From: an uncultured Pseudomonadota bacterium | Lineage (GTDB): Bacteria; Pseudomonadota; Gammaproteobacteria; Xanthomonadales; Wenzhouxiangellaceae | DNA: 64,000 bases | Reading direction: 5' to 3' | Assembly: GCA_937138395.1 (NCBI GenBank) | Contig: CAKZPB010000136.1 | Coordinates: forward strand, 30,824-94,823 | In this document: in pieces, positions 49,023-59,070 of the stretch | Layout of the letters: every line of letters starts with the position of its first letter | Position numbering within the stretch: the stretch's first letter is position 1 | The notes under the pieces: generated by a model | Databases searched by the model: none | Seen by the model: only the letters and a program-made list of their open reading frames with translations | Told to the model about the DNA's origin: nothing | Translations under genes and position numbers: made by a program

Positions 49023-49764
49023 TGACGAGCTGGCCAATCAACCGCCGGCCTTGGCGGAGGACTATCAGCTAACGCCGTTTACGGCGCGCTATGAAGTCTT
49101 GCGCAACGGCAAGAAAATCGGCGAGCTCAATACGCGTCTGCAGCAGCATGAAAACGGGCTTTGGAATTATCAGCTGCAATCGGTGGCGACCGACTGGTTG
49201 ATTCGCCTGCTGGATATCTCGACCTTCGAGTTGGCCTGGTTCGACTGGCGTGACGGCCAATTGATTCCGCTGAGCTACCGCATGGAGTCATCCGAGCCCG
49301 GGCGTGATCGACACTGGCAGCATCGCTATCGATGGCTTGATCGCAGTACCGACACCGAGACCTACAGCGGCGAACTGTCATTGCCGCTGGTCGACAACGC
49401 ACTGGACCCACTGACCCTGCGCATTGCAGTTGCTGCACGACTTGACCAGGGCCTGCAACCCGCGCCGGCCTGGGCTTTTTCGGTGCTGGAACGAGACCAG
49501 CTCGAAACGCAGGTCATTCGAATGATTGGTGAACAGGCGCTGCAGCTCGGTCATCTTTGTTTTGACACCATCCAGCTGTATCGCTTCAGGCGCGAGGGTT
49601 CAAGTCGTAACTATCATGCCTGGCACGCGCCCGCGCTGCATGCACTGCCAGTCAGGATCCGTCATCAAGATGATGACGACATTATCGAAATGCGCCTGCT
49701 GGACTGGTCGATTCACAGCCAGCAGCCGCTGACCCGGGAACAGTTCGAATGCGCCAGCGCCTGA
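48913..49764 (+). CDS. DUF3108 exported protein
   Basis: The 283-residue protein begins in a different frame inside the 3' end of purN. MSAMIKQYRTVGCWIVILTLLVVVCLGAAQA is a signal peptide, followed by the DUF3108 domain (LTPFTARYEVLRNGKKIGELNTRLQQHENGLWNYQLQSVATDWL). DUF3108 proteins are envelope-associated and of unknown role, and commonly follow purN in gammaproteobacteria. Two in-frame ATGs (48913 and 48922) are possible starts; GGGA sits just before the first. The C-terminus (RLLDWSIHSQQPLTREQF) is complete. Confidence 0.8.
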   Translation: MSAMIKQYRTVGCWIVILTLLVVVCLGAAQAQRPQADDELANQPPALAEDYQLTPFTARYEVLRNGKKIGELNTRLQQHENGLWNYQLQSVATDWLIRLLDISTFELAWFDWRDGQLIPLSYRMESSEPGRDRHWQHRYRWLDRSTDTETYSGELSLPLVDNALDPLTLRIAVAARLDQGLQPAPAWAFSVLERDQLETQVIRMIGEQALQLGHLCFDTIQLYRFRREGSSRNYHAWHAPALHALPVRIRHQDDDDIIEMRLLDWSIHSQQPLTREQFECASA

Positions 49765-49840
49765 ACTGAGCGCCTTCAAGCTGGAGTAGAATCAAAAAAA
49801 TTACTTGACCTTTTGGCCGAAAGGCCGTGGAGCCTGAACC

Positions 49841-51130
49841 ATGAATCGCATCGCTCGCCTCGTCGTCGCCCTGCTGCTGTTATTGCTGGTCGTGGGTTGT
49901 TCGGTCAACCCGGTGACCGGCCAACGCGACCTGAACTTCCAGGGCGAAGAATGGGAGCTGGCCGTCGGCCAGCAGCAGTATGCCCCGCTCCGACAACAAC
50001 AAGGCGGTGACTTCAACCTCGACCCTGAACTCGTTGAATATGTCCAACAGGTCGGCAATCGACTGGCCGAAGTCGCTAGCAGCGACCGCAACCTGCCCTA
50101 TGAATTCAACGTCATCAATGATTCCGTTCCGAATGCCTGGGCCCTGCCGGGCGGCAAGATTTCAATCAATCGCGGCTTGCTGACCGAGATGCAAAGCGAG
50201 GCCGAACTGGCAGCAGTGCTTGGCCACGAAATCGTGCATTCTGCAGCAAGCCATGGCGCGCAGCAGCAGTCACGCGCGACGCTGCTCCAGGGTGCGGTTC
50301 TGGCCGGCGGTATTGCAGTGGGCGCTGCGACCGGCGACGAGGGGTATACCGCTGCCACCCTGCTGGGTGGCTCGGTGGGTGCCCAACTGATCACGCAAGG
50401 GTATTCACGCGAAGCCGAGCGTGAATCCGATCTGTTTGGCATGCGCTACATGAAACAGGCCGGCTACAACCCGCGGGGCGCCGTTGAACTTCAGGAAACC
50501 TTCGTGCGGCTGTCCGAGGGCCGACGCAGCAGCAGCTTTGACCGACTGTTCTCCTCTCACCCACCGAGCCAGGAACGCGTCGAGAACAATCGCCGCTTGC
50601 TGGCCGAACTCGGCGACAGCGGCGAAATCGGCCGCGAACGTTATCAGCGCCAGATTGCACGATTGATGCGCGCCCAGCCGGCCTATGAGGCCTATGATGA
50701 AGGCCGCAAGGCGCTGGCCGATGATAATCCGGGGCTGGCGCTGCAAAAAGCCGATGAAGCCATTCGCATCGAATCCGGCGAAGCGTTGTTTCACGGCCTG
50801 CGCGGCGATGCACTGTCGCAACAGGACCGGCATGCCGACGCCGAGCGCGCCTATGGCCAGGCGCTGCAGCGCAATGCTGGCTGGTTCTACCATCACCTGA
50901 GACGCGGCATGGCACGACAGGAGCTGGACAAGCGCTCCGGCGCGCGTGAGGACCTGCAGGCCAGCATCGAGCGCTTGCCAACGGCCACGGCGCACTTTTT
51001 CCTGGGCAACATCGAGCGCGCCGACGGCAATACACGACAGGCAATCGAGCACTATCGTTTTGCTGCACGATCGAGTTCAGACATCGGCCAACGCGCCAAG
51101 CTGGCCTTACAAGAAATGGGCGCTGGGTAA
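49841..51130 (+). CDS. M48 family metalloprotease lipoprotein with TPR domain (BepA-like)
   Basis: The 429-residue protein has a lipoprotein signal (LLLLLLVVGCS, Cys20), then an M48 zinc-protease domain with HEIVH at about 129-133 in AVLGHEIVHSAASHG and a downstream EAERESDLFGM that supplies the third ligand. The C-terminal third (about 285-425) is a tetratricopeptide region (AEADRAYGQAL-like helices: HADAERAYGQALQRNAGWFYHHLRRGMARQELDK). BepA/LoiP-type M48 lipoproteins degrade misassembled outer-membrane proteins such as LptD. The Ser after Cys20 is compatible with outer-membrane targeting. It lies 76 bases after DUF3108 on the same strand. Confidence 0.9.
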   Translation: MNRIARLVVALLLLLLVVGCSVNPVTGQRDLNFQGEEWELAVGQQQYAPLRQQQGGDFNLDPELVEYVQQVGNRLAEVASSDRNLPYEFNVINDSVPNAWALPGGKISINRGLLTEMQSEAELAAVLGHEIVHSAASHGAQQQSRATLLQGAVLAGGIAVGAATGDEGYTAATLLGGSVGAQLITQGYSREAERESDLFGMRYMKQAGYNPRGAVELQETFVRLSEGRRSSSFDRLFSSHPPSQERVENNRRLLAELGDSGEIGRERYQRQIARLMRAQPAYEAYDEGRKALADDNPGLALQKADEAIRIESGEALFHGLRGDALSQQDRHADAERAYGQALQRNAGWFYHHLRRGMARQELDKRSGAREDLQASIERLPTATAHFFLGNIERADGNTRQAIEHYRFAARSSSDIGQRAKLALQEMGAG

Positions 51131-51138
51131 ACCCATTA

Positions 51139-51286
51139 ACCGCAGATATACGCAGATTAAAAAATGCAAAACCCTATGTTCTGTAAAAGCGCAATCTGAA
51201 GTTAGGCCCTCAAGTCAGTTTCGATGCAAACCACTGGCCCGCCAATAAACTGATGGAATCTGCGGAAATCTGCCTAATCTGCAATT
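51139..51286. repeat. Inverted-repeat element built of GCAGAT units
   Basis: The left end holds two direct GCAGAT copies (CCGCAGATATACGCAGATTA) and the right end three inverted copies (AATCTGCGGAAATCTGCC and TAATCTGC). About 100 bases of AT-richer sequence lies between. It may be a small non-autonomous repeat or a structured RNA; I cannot count genome copies. Confidence 0.6.
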
Positions 51287-51313
51287 GGTATTGATTGTCA
51301 GCTTTCTGAATTC

Positions 51314-52805
<1,492 letters not shown>

Positions 52806-52850
52806 ACACTCTGCAGTCCTTCAACGTTTATTAAGGAGACTATTCAAGCG

Positions 52851-52868
52851 CCGGTTGGAATCAACCGG
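52851..52868. repeat. Perfect 7-base palindrome between ibaG and yrbG
   Basis: CCGGTTG-GAAT-CAACCGG lies in the divergent promoter region. It could be an operator or a hairpin in the ibaG leader. Confidence 0.5.
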
Positions 52869-52940
52869 ACGAAACGAATTTACCCATGGTAAACCAAATA
52901 TCGATATGTTGACACGACGACCCGCTACTGACTCTGCCCC

Positions 52941-53906
52941 ATGCCTCTGCTGATTGCATCACTCCAGATGATTGCCGGCTTCATCCTGCTGGTCTGGTCG
53001 GCCGACCGATTGGTGGCCGGCGCCTCGGCGCTGGCACGCAATTTCGGCGTTGCACCGATGATTGTTGGATTGACCATTGTCGGCTTCGGCACCTCTGCGC
53101 CCGAGATGGTCGTCTCGGCCCTGGCCGCTGCAGAAGGCAACCCATCGCTGGCCATTGGCAATGCGCTGGGGTCCAATATTGCCAATGTCGGTCTGATCCT
53201 GGGACTGACCGGCTTGATCTATCCGATGATGATCGACAAGTCATCAAGGCAATACGAATTTCCGGTGCTCGGCCTGGTAACCCTGGCTTCGGCCTTCTTG
53301 ATGATGAACGGCTCGCTGTCCCGGGTCGACGGCACGATCCTGATCAGCGGCCTGGGGCTGTTCTTGTTTTCCATGGTGTTTCGCGCCATCCGCCAGGCCG
53401 AACCCAGCGCCAACACCGAGGCCCTGCTGGCTGAAATCCCTGACCAGATGGAGACCCGTTCAGCCGTGGGTTGGACCGTGGTCGGCCTGATCATTCTGCC
53501 GCTCAGTGCCCACATCCTGGTCAACGGAGCGGTCACCATTGCTGAGATCATGCATGTGTCCGAAGCGGTCGTTGGTCTGACGATCGTGGCGCTCGGCACG
53601 AGTCTCCCTGAACTGGCTGCGGCCATTGCCAGTGCAGTCAAGAAAGAGGACGACCTTTGTATTGGCAATATTCTTGGCTCGAACCTGTTCAACCTGATGG
53701 GCGTGCTGGGCATCGCCGCATTGATTCACCCGATGGTCATCGAGCCCATGCTGATCAGTCGTGATTTGATCGTCATGTCCGGCATATTTGCGCTGCTGGC
53801 CATCATGGCCTATACCCGTGGCGGTGTTACCCGGCTCGGTGCCACGGTGCTGTTGTTGTCGTATGTGGTTTATCAGGTCGTGGTGATTGTTCAGGCCTTG
53901 GCCTAG
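52941..53906 (+). CDS. yrbG: YrbG-like Na+/Ca2+ exchanger
   Basis: The 321-residue protein has ten or so hydrophobic helices and the two inverted exchanger repeats: GFGTSAPEMVVSALAAAEGNPSLAIGNALGSNIANVG and ALGTSLPELAAAIASAVKKEDDLCIGNILGSNLFNLMG. These contain the acidic residues that bind cations. YrbG homologues sit at the head of the kds-lpt operon in many gammaproteobacteria, but their physiological role is unclear. Confidence 0.9.
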   Translation: MPLLIASLQMIAGFILLVWSADRLVAGASALARNFGVAPMIVGLTIVGFGTSAPEMVVSALAAAEGNPSLAIGNALGSNIANVGLILGLTGLIYPMMIDKSSRQYEFPVLGLVTLASAFLMMNGSLSRVDGTILISGLGLFLFSMVFRAIRQAEPSANTEALLAEIPDQMETRSAVGWTVVGLIILPLSAHILVNGAVTIAEIMHVSEAVVGLTIVALGTSLPELAAAIASAVKKEDDLCIGNILGSNLFNLMGVLGIAALIHPMVIEPMLISRDLIVMSGIFALLAIMAYTRGGVTRLGATVLLLSYVVYQVVVIVQALA

Positions 53907-53915
53907 AATGCAGTC

Positions 53916-54890
53916 ATGAAGGACCCAACCGATCTGATCCAGCATGCACGTTCGGTGCTCGATACCGAGGCACGTGCCATCCAGTCGCTTGCAGACCGCC
54001 TGGACGAACACTTTATTGAAGCCTGTCAGCGCATTCTGGACTGTTCCGGGCATTTGATCATCACCGGGATGGGAAAATCCGGCCATATCGGCCACAAGAT
54101 GGCGGCCACGCTGGCCTCGACCGGAACGCCGGCTTTTTTTGTGCATCCGGCAGAAGCCAGCCATGGCGACTTGGGCATGATCAAATCCGATGATCTGATC
54201 GTCGCGCTGTCGAACTCGGGTGAGACCAGCGAAATCCTGGCGCTGTTGCCGGTCATCAAACGATTGGGAGTCGGGCTGATCAGCATGACCGGTCGCAGCA
54301 ATTCATCGCTGGCCCGACATTCCGATGTGCACCTCGATACCAGCGTGGACCGTGAAGCCTGCCCGCTCGGACTGGCTCCGACCGCTTCAACTGCAGCGCA
54401 AATGGCGATGGGCGATGCACTGGCTATTGCCCTGCTGGAAGCGCGCGGCTTTACTGCAGAGGATTTCGCGCTATCGCATCCCGGCGGCGCGCTCGGCAAG
54501 AAGTTGCTGCTGCACATTCGCGACGTCATGCATCAAGGCGATGATCTGCCGCTGATCAAACCGGAACAGACCATTTCCGAAGCCATTGTCGTCATGACGA
54601 AAAGCCGGTTGGGCCTGTGCGCTGTTACCGACCCGGAAGGCCGGCCGGTGGGCATTCTGACCGATGGCGATCTACGGCGCGGGCTGGACGGCATTGGCGA
54701 TATCCGCACGACCGCGGTCCAACAGCTGATGACTGAAAACCCTCACACGATTCCGGCCGACGCGCTGGCCGCGAAGGCCGTGGAGTTGATGCAGCGCCGT
54801 CGGATCCAGGGCTTGTTGGTGGTCGATGCACACCAGCGTCTGATTGGTGCGCTGAACTTTCAGGATCTACTGCAGGCTGGAGTGGTCTAG
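53916..54890 (+). CDS. kdsD: KdsD, D-arabinose-5-phosphate isomerase
   Basis: KdsD supplies arabinose-5-phosphate for Kdo synthesis. The 324-residue protein has an N-terminal SIS domain (LIITGMGKSGHIGHKMAATLASTGTPAFFVHPAEASHGDLGM) and two C-terminal CBS domains (RDVMHQGDDLPLIKPEQTISEAIVVM; MTENPHTIPADALAAKAVELM). It lies 9 bases after yrbG and two bases before kdsC, in the standard operon order. Confidence 0.95.
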   Translation: MKDPTDLIQHARSVLDTEARAIQSLADRLDEHFIEACQRILDCSGHLIITGMGKSGHIGHKMAATLASTGTPAFFVHPAEASHGDLGMIKSDDLIVALSNSGETSEILALLPVIKRLGVGLISMTGRSNSSLARHSDVHLDTSVDREACPLGLAPTASTAAQMAMGDALAIALLEARGFTAEDFALSHPGGALGKKLLLHIRDVMHQGDDLPLIKPEQTISEAIVVMTKSRLGLCAVTDPEGRPVGILTDGDLRRGLDGIGDIRTTAVQQLMTENPHTIPADALAAKAVELMQRRRIQGLLVVDAHQRLIGALNFQDLLQAGVV

Positions 54891-54892
54891 CC

Positions 54893-55465
54893 ATGAGCGA
54901 TGATTTTCATAGCATCGATTGGCCGGCCGCCCTGCTCGAACAAGCCCGAGACATTCGCATGGTGGTGTTCGATGTCGATGGCGTAATGACCGATGGCCGT
55001 CTCTATCGTGACGACGCCGGCAATGAAATCAAGGCCTTTCATTCACGCGATGGTCTCGGCATGAAGGGTCTGATGAATTCAGGCTATCGCGTCGCCGTGC
55101 TGACCGCTCGGCGCTCCAGGCTGGTCGAACATCGAATGACCGAGCTCGGTATCGAACTGTTTGAACAAGGCCGGCACGATAAAGGCGAAGCCTTTAATGA
55201 ATTGCTGTCCAAAGCGGATATTCAGGCCGCGAACACCGCCTACATGGGCGATGACCTGGTCGACTGGCCCGCCATGTCCCAGGCAGCCCTGAAAGTCTGT
55301 CCGGCCGATGCCGATGCCTGGATCTGCGGCCAGGCCGACTACATCACTCAGGCCCGTGCCGGACGCGGTGCGGTACGCGAGTTGTGCGAGCTGCTCTTGA
55401 ACGCCAGCGGTCAACTGGCTGACTGGCGCGCAGGTTTCGGCATACAAGGCAAGAAAAAACCATGA
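54893..55465 (+). CDS. kdsC: KdsC, Kdo-8-phosphate phosphatase
   Basis: The 190-residue HAD-family protein has the nucleophile motif VVFDVDGVMTDGRLY and YMGDDLVDWPAMSQA with its catalytic Asp residues; it lacks a cap domain, as KdsC does. It removes phosphate from Kdo-8-P. The stop overlaps the lptC start by four bases. Confidence 0.95.
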   Translation: MSDDFHSIDWPAALLEQARDIRMVVFDVDGVMTDGRLYRDDAGNEIKAFHSRDGLGMKGLMNSGYRVAVLTARRSRLVEHRMTELGIELFEQGRHDKGEAFNELLSKADIQAANTAYMGDDLVDWPAMSQAALKVCPADADAWICGQADYITQARAGRGAVRELCELLLNASGQLADWRAGFGIQGKKKP

Positions 55466-56037
55466 ACCGTAAAACCGTGTGGCTGCTGGCCGGTTTGACA
55501 TTGTTGCTGGTACTTGCAGCGCAGTGGTGGTCGAGCCGAAACGACGATGACAATGCCGTAACCGATTCAGACACAAGCCAGTTGATCGACTACGCGCTGA
55601 CGAATTTCAGCGCAGAAGTATTCAATGCCGAGGGTGAGCTTGAGCTGACGCTTGCGGCCCCAAGCCTGAAACACTATGCCGAGCGCCGTCAGGCCGAAAT
55701 CACGAGGCCTGAATTTCAGCTCCTGCAGCAGCAAAGCCCCTGGAACGGACAGGCTGCGGCTGGAACGATCGATCGCAATCATCAGCAATTGAGTCTGAGC
55801 GGCCAGGTCGAACTCAAGCAGGATCACCCGGACGGCGTCATCGTGCTGGAATCCGAGTTCATCCGCTATGATCGAGAACGCCAGCAGTTGCATTCGCCCG
55901 ATGTCGCCCGTGTGCGGCAGGCGGGAACTGAACTACACGGTGGTACTCTTACAGTATGGGTGGAAGAACAACGTGCGGAGCTACAAAATGATGTTCAAGG
56001 TACTTACCGGGCTGCTGCTCGCAGGCCTGCTGAATAA
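55462..56037 (+). CDS. lptC: LptC, LPS export inner-membrane anchor
   Basis: The 191-residue protein has a single N-terminal helix (VWLLAGLTLLLVLAAQWW) and a periplasmic beta-jellyroll domain (YALTNFSAEVFNAEGELELTLAAPSLKHY). LptC takes LPS from LptB2FG and passes it to LptA. Its last 50 bases overlap lptA in another frame. Confidence 0.9.
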   Translation: MNRKTVWLLAGLTLLLVLAAQWWSSRNDDDNAVTDSDTSQLIDYALTNFSAEVFNAEGELELTLAAPSLKHYAERRQAEITRPEFQLLQQQSPWNGQAAAGTIDRNHQQLSLSGQVELKQDHPDGVIVLESEFIRYDRERQQLHSPDVARVRQAGTELHGGTLTVWVEEQRAELQNDVQGTYRAAARRPAE

Positions 56038-56554
56038 TCCGGCCTGGTCACAGGACGAATCGTCCGAACCCGATCCGACCCGCGTTGCGGTAACGCAGGC
56101 CAGCGCGTCAGAGTCTGACACCCGGCCGGCTTCGGAAGCGCCGATCGTGATTGACTCGGAAAACAATCGGTATGACTTGCGAACCGGCGTCACCGAATTC
56201 AACGACAACGTCTATATCAAGCGTGGACCGATGCAAATTCAGGCCGATCGCGGCATCATCCGGCAGGCGGATGGCGAAATGACCGAAATCGAATTGTTCG
56301 GCAGCCCGACCCAGTGGCGTGATCAGCTGGAAGACGGCAGCATTGTCAGCGGCGAAGCGCGCACTATTTTCTTCGATGTCGTGACCAATATCGTCACGCT
56401 GACCGGCAGTGCCGTCATCCGTCATGAACAGGGCGAATTCACCGGCGACCGGCTGGTCTATGACCTGAATAACGAGAGCCTGAGCGGCAGCGGCAATGGC
56501 GACAATCGGGCTCGCGTCATCATTGAACCCGGTGCAATGCCGGACAACAACTGA
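55988..56554 (+). CDS. lptA: LptA, periplasmic LPS-transport bridge protein
   Basis: The 188-residue protein begins with a signal peptide ([21 protein letters not shown]) and continues with an OstA-type beta fold: [53 protein letters not shown] use the ATG at 55988, preceded by GGAG; the longer track start runs through lptC. LptA subunits form the periplasmic bridge for LPS. Confidence 0.92.
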   Translation: MMFKVLTGLLLAGLLNNPAWSQDESSEPDPTRVAVTQASASESDTRPASEAPIVIDSENNRYDLRTGVTEFNDNVYIKRGPMQIQADRGIIRQADGEMTEIELFGSPTQWRDQLEDGSIVSGEARTIFFDVVTNIVTLTGSAVIRHEQGEFTGDRLVYDLNNESLSGSGNGDNRARVIIEPGAMPDNN

Positions 56555-56570
56555 TTTAGAGCAGCACACC

Positions 56571-57290
56571 ATGTTACTCGCTGAACAACTGGTCAAGCGC
56601 TATCGCTCTCGTGCCGTGGTGCACGGTGTATCACTACAGGTCGAACAGGGCGAAGTGGTCGGGCTGCTGGGGCCGAACGGCGCCGGTAAAACCACCTGCT
56701 TCTACATGGTCGTCGGGCTGGTGCCGGCGGATGGCGGCAGCATCAAGCTTGACGGTACGGATATCACTCGCGCCAATATGCATCGCAGAGCGCGCCAGGG
56801 CCTGGGTTATCTGCCGCAGGAAGCTTCGATCTTCCGCCGCATGTCCGTGCAGGACAATATTCTGGCCATACTTGAATTGCGCGATGACCTCGACGAGCAG
56901 CAGCGCACACAGGAAGCGGCCCGCCTGATGGAGGAATTCAGCGTCAGCCACTTGGCCGACCAGTCCGGCATCAGCCTGTCTGGTGGTGAGCGACGGCGGG
57001 TTGAAATCGCGCGTGCACTGGCTGCGAACCCGCGCTTCATGCTGCTGGACGAACCGTTTGCCGGTGTCGATCCGATTTCAATCGGCGAAATCCAGCGGAT
57101 CGTCAAGCATTTACGGGAGCGTAACATCGGCATCCTGATCACTGATCACAACGTACGCGAAACCCTCGGCATCTGCGATCGCGCCTACATCATCTCCGAA
57201 GGCCGCGTGCTGACCCAGGGCTCGCCTCAGGACGTGCTCGACGATGAAGACGTGCGTAACGTGTATCTGGGTAAAGAATTCAAGCTCTGA
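56571..57290 (+). CDS. lptB: LptB, LPS export ABC ATPase
   Basis: The 239-residue ATPase has Walker [14 protein letters not shown], the Q-loop region [14 protein letters not shown], signature [15 protein letters not shown], Walker [14 protein letters not shown] and the switch His ([10 protein letters not shown]). It powers LPS extraction. In most gammaproteobacteria rpoN follows; here a methyltransferase ATG shares a base with the lptB stop (TGATG). Confidence 0.97.
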   Translation: MLLAEQLVKRYRSRAVVHGVSLQVEQGEVVGLLGPNGAGKTTCFYMVVGLVPADGGSIKLDGTDITRANMHRRARQGLGYLPQEASIFRRMSVQDNILAILELRDDLDEQQRTQEAARLMEEFSVSHLADQSGISLSGGERRRVEIARALAANPRFMLLDEPFAGVDPISIGEIQRIVKHLRERNIGILITDHNVRETLGICDRAYIISEGRVLTQGSPQDVLDDEDVRNVYLGKEFKL

Positions 57291-58195
57291 TGGCTCCGGC
57301 AGAAGAACCCGATTCGGCGCTTGAATTTACCGGCGAACGCTTCACGCCGGAATGTGTCCGCGAAATCTTTTACGAGCACTGGCACCGCTACGCCTGGGCC
57401 ACCGAACTCGTCAAAGGCCAGCGCGTACTGGATGCCGCCTGCGGTGAAGGTTATGGCAGTCACCTGTTGTCACGCGTTGCCAAGCACGTCGACGGCGTCG
57501 ATATTGCAAGCGAGGCAATCAAGCATGCAAGACAACAATACCAACGCGATCACCTGCAGTTTCATCAAGCAAGTGCCCTCGACCTGCCGTTTGAAGATGG
57601 CCAATACGATTGTGTCGTGTCTTTTGAAACGCTGGAGCATCTGGCCGAGCACGATCAGCTGATCGGTGAATTTCGCCGCGTGCTGGCGCCCGATGGTCTG
57701 CTGATCATTTCCACTCCCGACAAGAAGACGTATTCCGACGATACCGGCTTCAACAATGAACACCACGTGCGCGAGCTATATCAGGACGAGTTCAAGCAGC
57801 TGCTGGCGAAGTACTTCAATCACCACCGGCTGTACGGGCAAAAACTGATGTTTCACTCTGCGATCTGGAGTCTCGAATCCAGCAATGGAGACGGAACCCA
57901 ACACCTGCTGTCGGAGGAGGACGGGCGTGTTCAGCGTCAAGCCTCGCCCGGGTTGCACCCGATGTACTACCTGGCCGTGGCCAGCAATGCCGCGGATACG
58001 CTTCCGGATGCACACGCTCTGTCCTTGTTCAGCGATCGCACCGAATCGGTCTATCAGCACTATAGCGATGAAGTCGGTAAACATATTCGCGCCGGCGAAC
58101 TGTTGCTGGAACGCGAACGGGAGATCGAACAGCTCAAGAACACCAAGACCACACGCTGGTCGCTGATTAAACAGCTGCTGAAACCCAGCCAATGA
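57290..58195 (+). CDS. Class I SAM methyltransferase linked to the lpt operon
   Basis: The 301-residue protein has motif I VLDAACGEGYGSHLLSRV, the acidic loop VDGVDIASEAIKHAR, and motif IV-like YDCVVSFETLEHLAEHDQLI, all typical of class I methyltransferases found in O-antigen and surface-glycan clusters (for example sugar O-methyltransferases). A C-terminal helical extension (LLLEREREIEQLKNTKTTRWSLIKQLLK) may be a membrane- or partner-contact helix. Overlapping codons couple it to lptB before and the glycosyltransferase after. The target is not known. Confidence 0.8.
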   Translation: MAPAEEPDSALEFTGERFTPECVREIFYEHWHRYAWATELVKGQRVLDAACGEGYGSHLLSRVAKHVDGVDIASEAIKHARQQYQRDHLQFHQASALDLPFEDGQYDCVVSFETLEHLAEHDQLIGEFRRVLAPDGLLIISTPDKKTYSDDTGFNNEHHVRELYQDEFKQLLAKYFNHHRLYGQKLMFHSAIWSLESSNGDGTQHLLSEEDGRVQRQASPGLHPMYYLAVASNAADTLPDAHALSLFSDRTESVYQHYSDEVGKHIRAGELLLEREREIEQLKNTKTTRWSLIKQLLKPSQ

Positions 58196-59070
58196 ACGCT
58201 GCAACCGGACTCGATCGGGTCGAGGTCCTGATTGTCAACTACAACGCCGGACCGTGGCTGGGACGCTGCGTCGAAACCCTGATTGCGGACGGCGGAAATG
58301 AGCTTTTGATCCACGTCGTCGACAACGCGTCCAGTGATAATAGCCTGGCATTACTGCCGCAATCAAAGCAGATTCATATCGAGCGCAACGACCGCAATCT
58401 CGGATTCGCCGGCGCAATCGAACGCTATCGTCCAGCCCTGTCGCGCGACTATCTGCTCGTGCTGAATCCGGACTCCATGATCGATCAGGACGATCTTGTG
58501 CGCCTGGTCGAGGAACTGGATCGGCACCCCCGTGCCGGACTGGTCTCAGGCAAGGTACTGAGTGAAACCGGGCTGGAACAACGTGCCAGTCGCAGACAGC
58601 TCCCAACGCCCAAGCGCATTCTGGCCGAACTTCGGTCGAGTGATCAATCTGATCAAGCGCGGATCGATTTGACCCATACCCCGGCACCCAGTGAATCGAT
58701 CGAAATCGAAGCAGTCTCGGGTGCCTGCATGCTGGTTCGTCGTACAGCGCTTGAAGCAGTCGGCGGATTCGATGCCGACTATCCGTTACATTTTGAAGAT
58801 CTGGACCTGTTCGCGCGCCTGCAGAACGCAGGCTGGACAATCCGCTGGTGTGCCGACGTTCAGATCGTCCACGTCGGCGGCGCATCGTCGAACAGCCGCC
58901 CGCTGGCCGTTCACTGGGCCAAGCATCGCGGCCTGTGGCGCTATTTGAACAAGCACTGCAAGCCCATCTGGCCCCAGTGGCAGCGGCCGATCTGGGCATT
59001 ATTGGTGGTGTTGCATGCGGCAATCATGGCGCCGCTGGTATGGCTACGGCGACGTCCGCCGAGTACATGA
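58192..59070 (+). CDS. Family 2 glycosyltransferase
   Basis: The 292-residue GT-A enzyme has VEVLIVNYNAGPWLGRCVETL at the N-terminus, the metal/nucleotide site LVLNPDSM, the acceptor motif HFEDLDLFARLQNAGW and a hydrophobic C-terminal helix (WALLVVLHAAIMAPLVWL) that would hold it at the membrane. The pattern is close to rhamnosyltransferase-type enzymes of O-antigen synthesis. It is joined by ATGA overlaps to the methyltransferase and to the next gene. Confidence 0.88.
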   Translation: MNAATGLDRVEVLIVNYNAGPWLGRCVETLIADGGNELLIHVVDNASSDNSLALLPQSKQIHIERNDRNLGFAGAIERYRPALSRDYLLVLNPDSMIDQDDLVRLVEELDRHPRAGLVSGKVLSETGLEQRASRRQLPTPKRILAELRSSDQSDQARIDLTHTPAPSESIEIEAVSGACMLVRRTALEAVGGFDADYPLHFEDLDLFARLQNAGWTIRWCADVQIVHVGGASSNSRPLAVHWAKHRGLWRYLNKHCKPIWPQWQRPIWALLVVLHAAIMAPLVWLRRRPPST

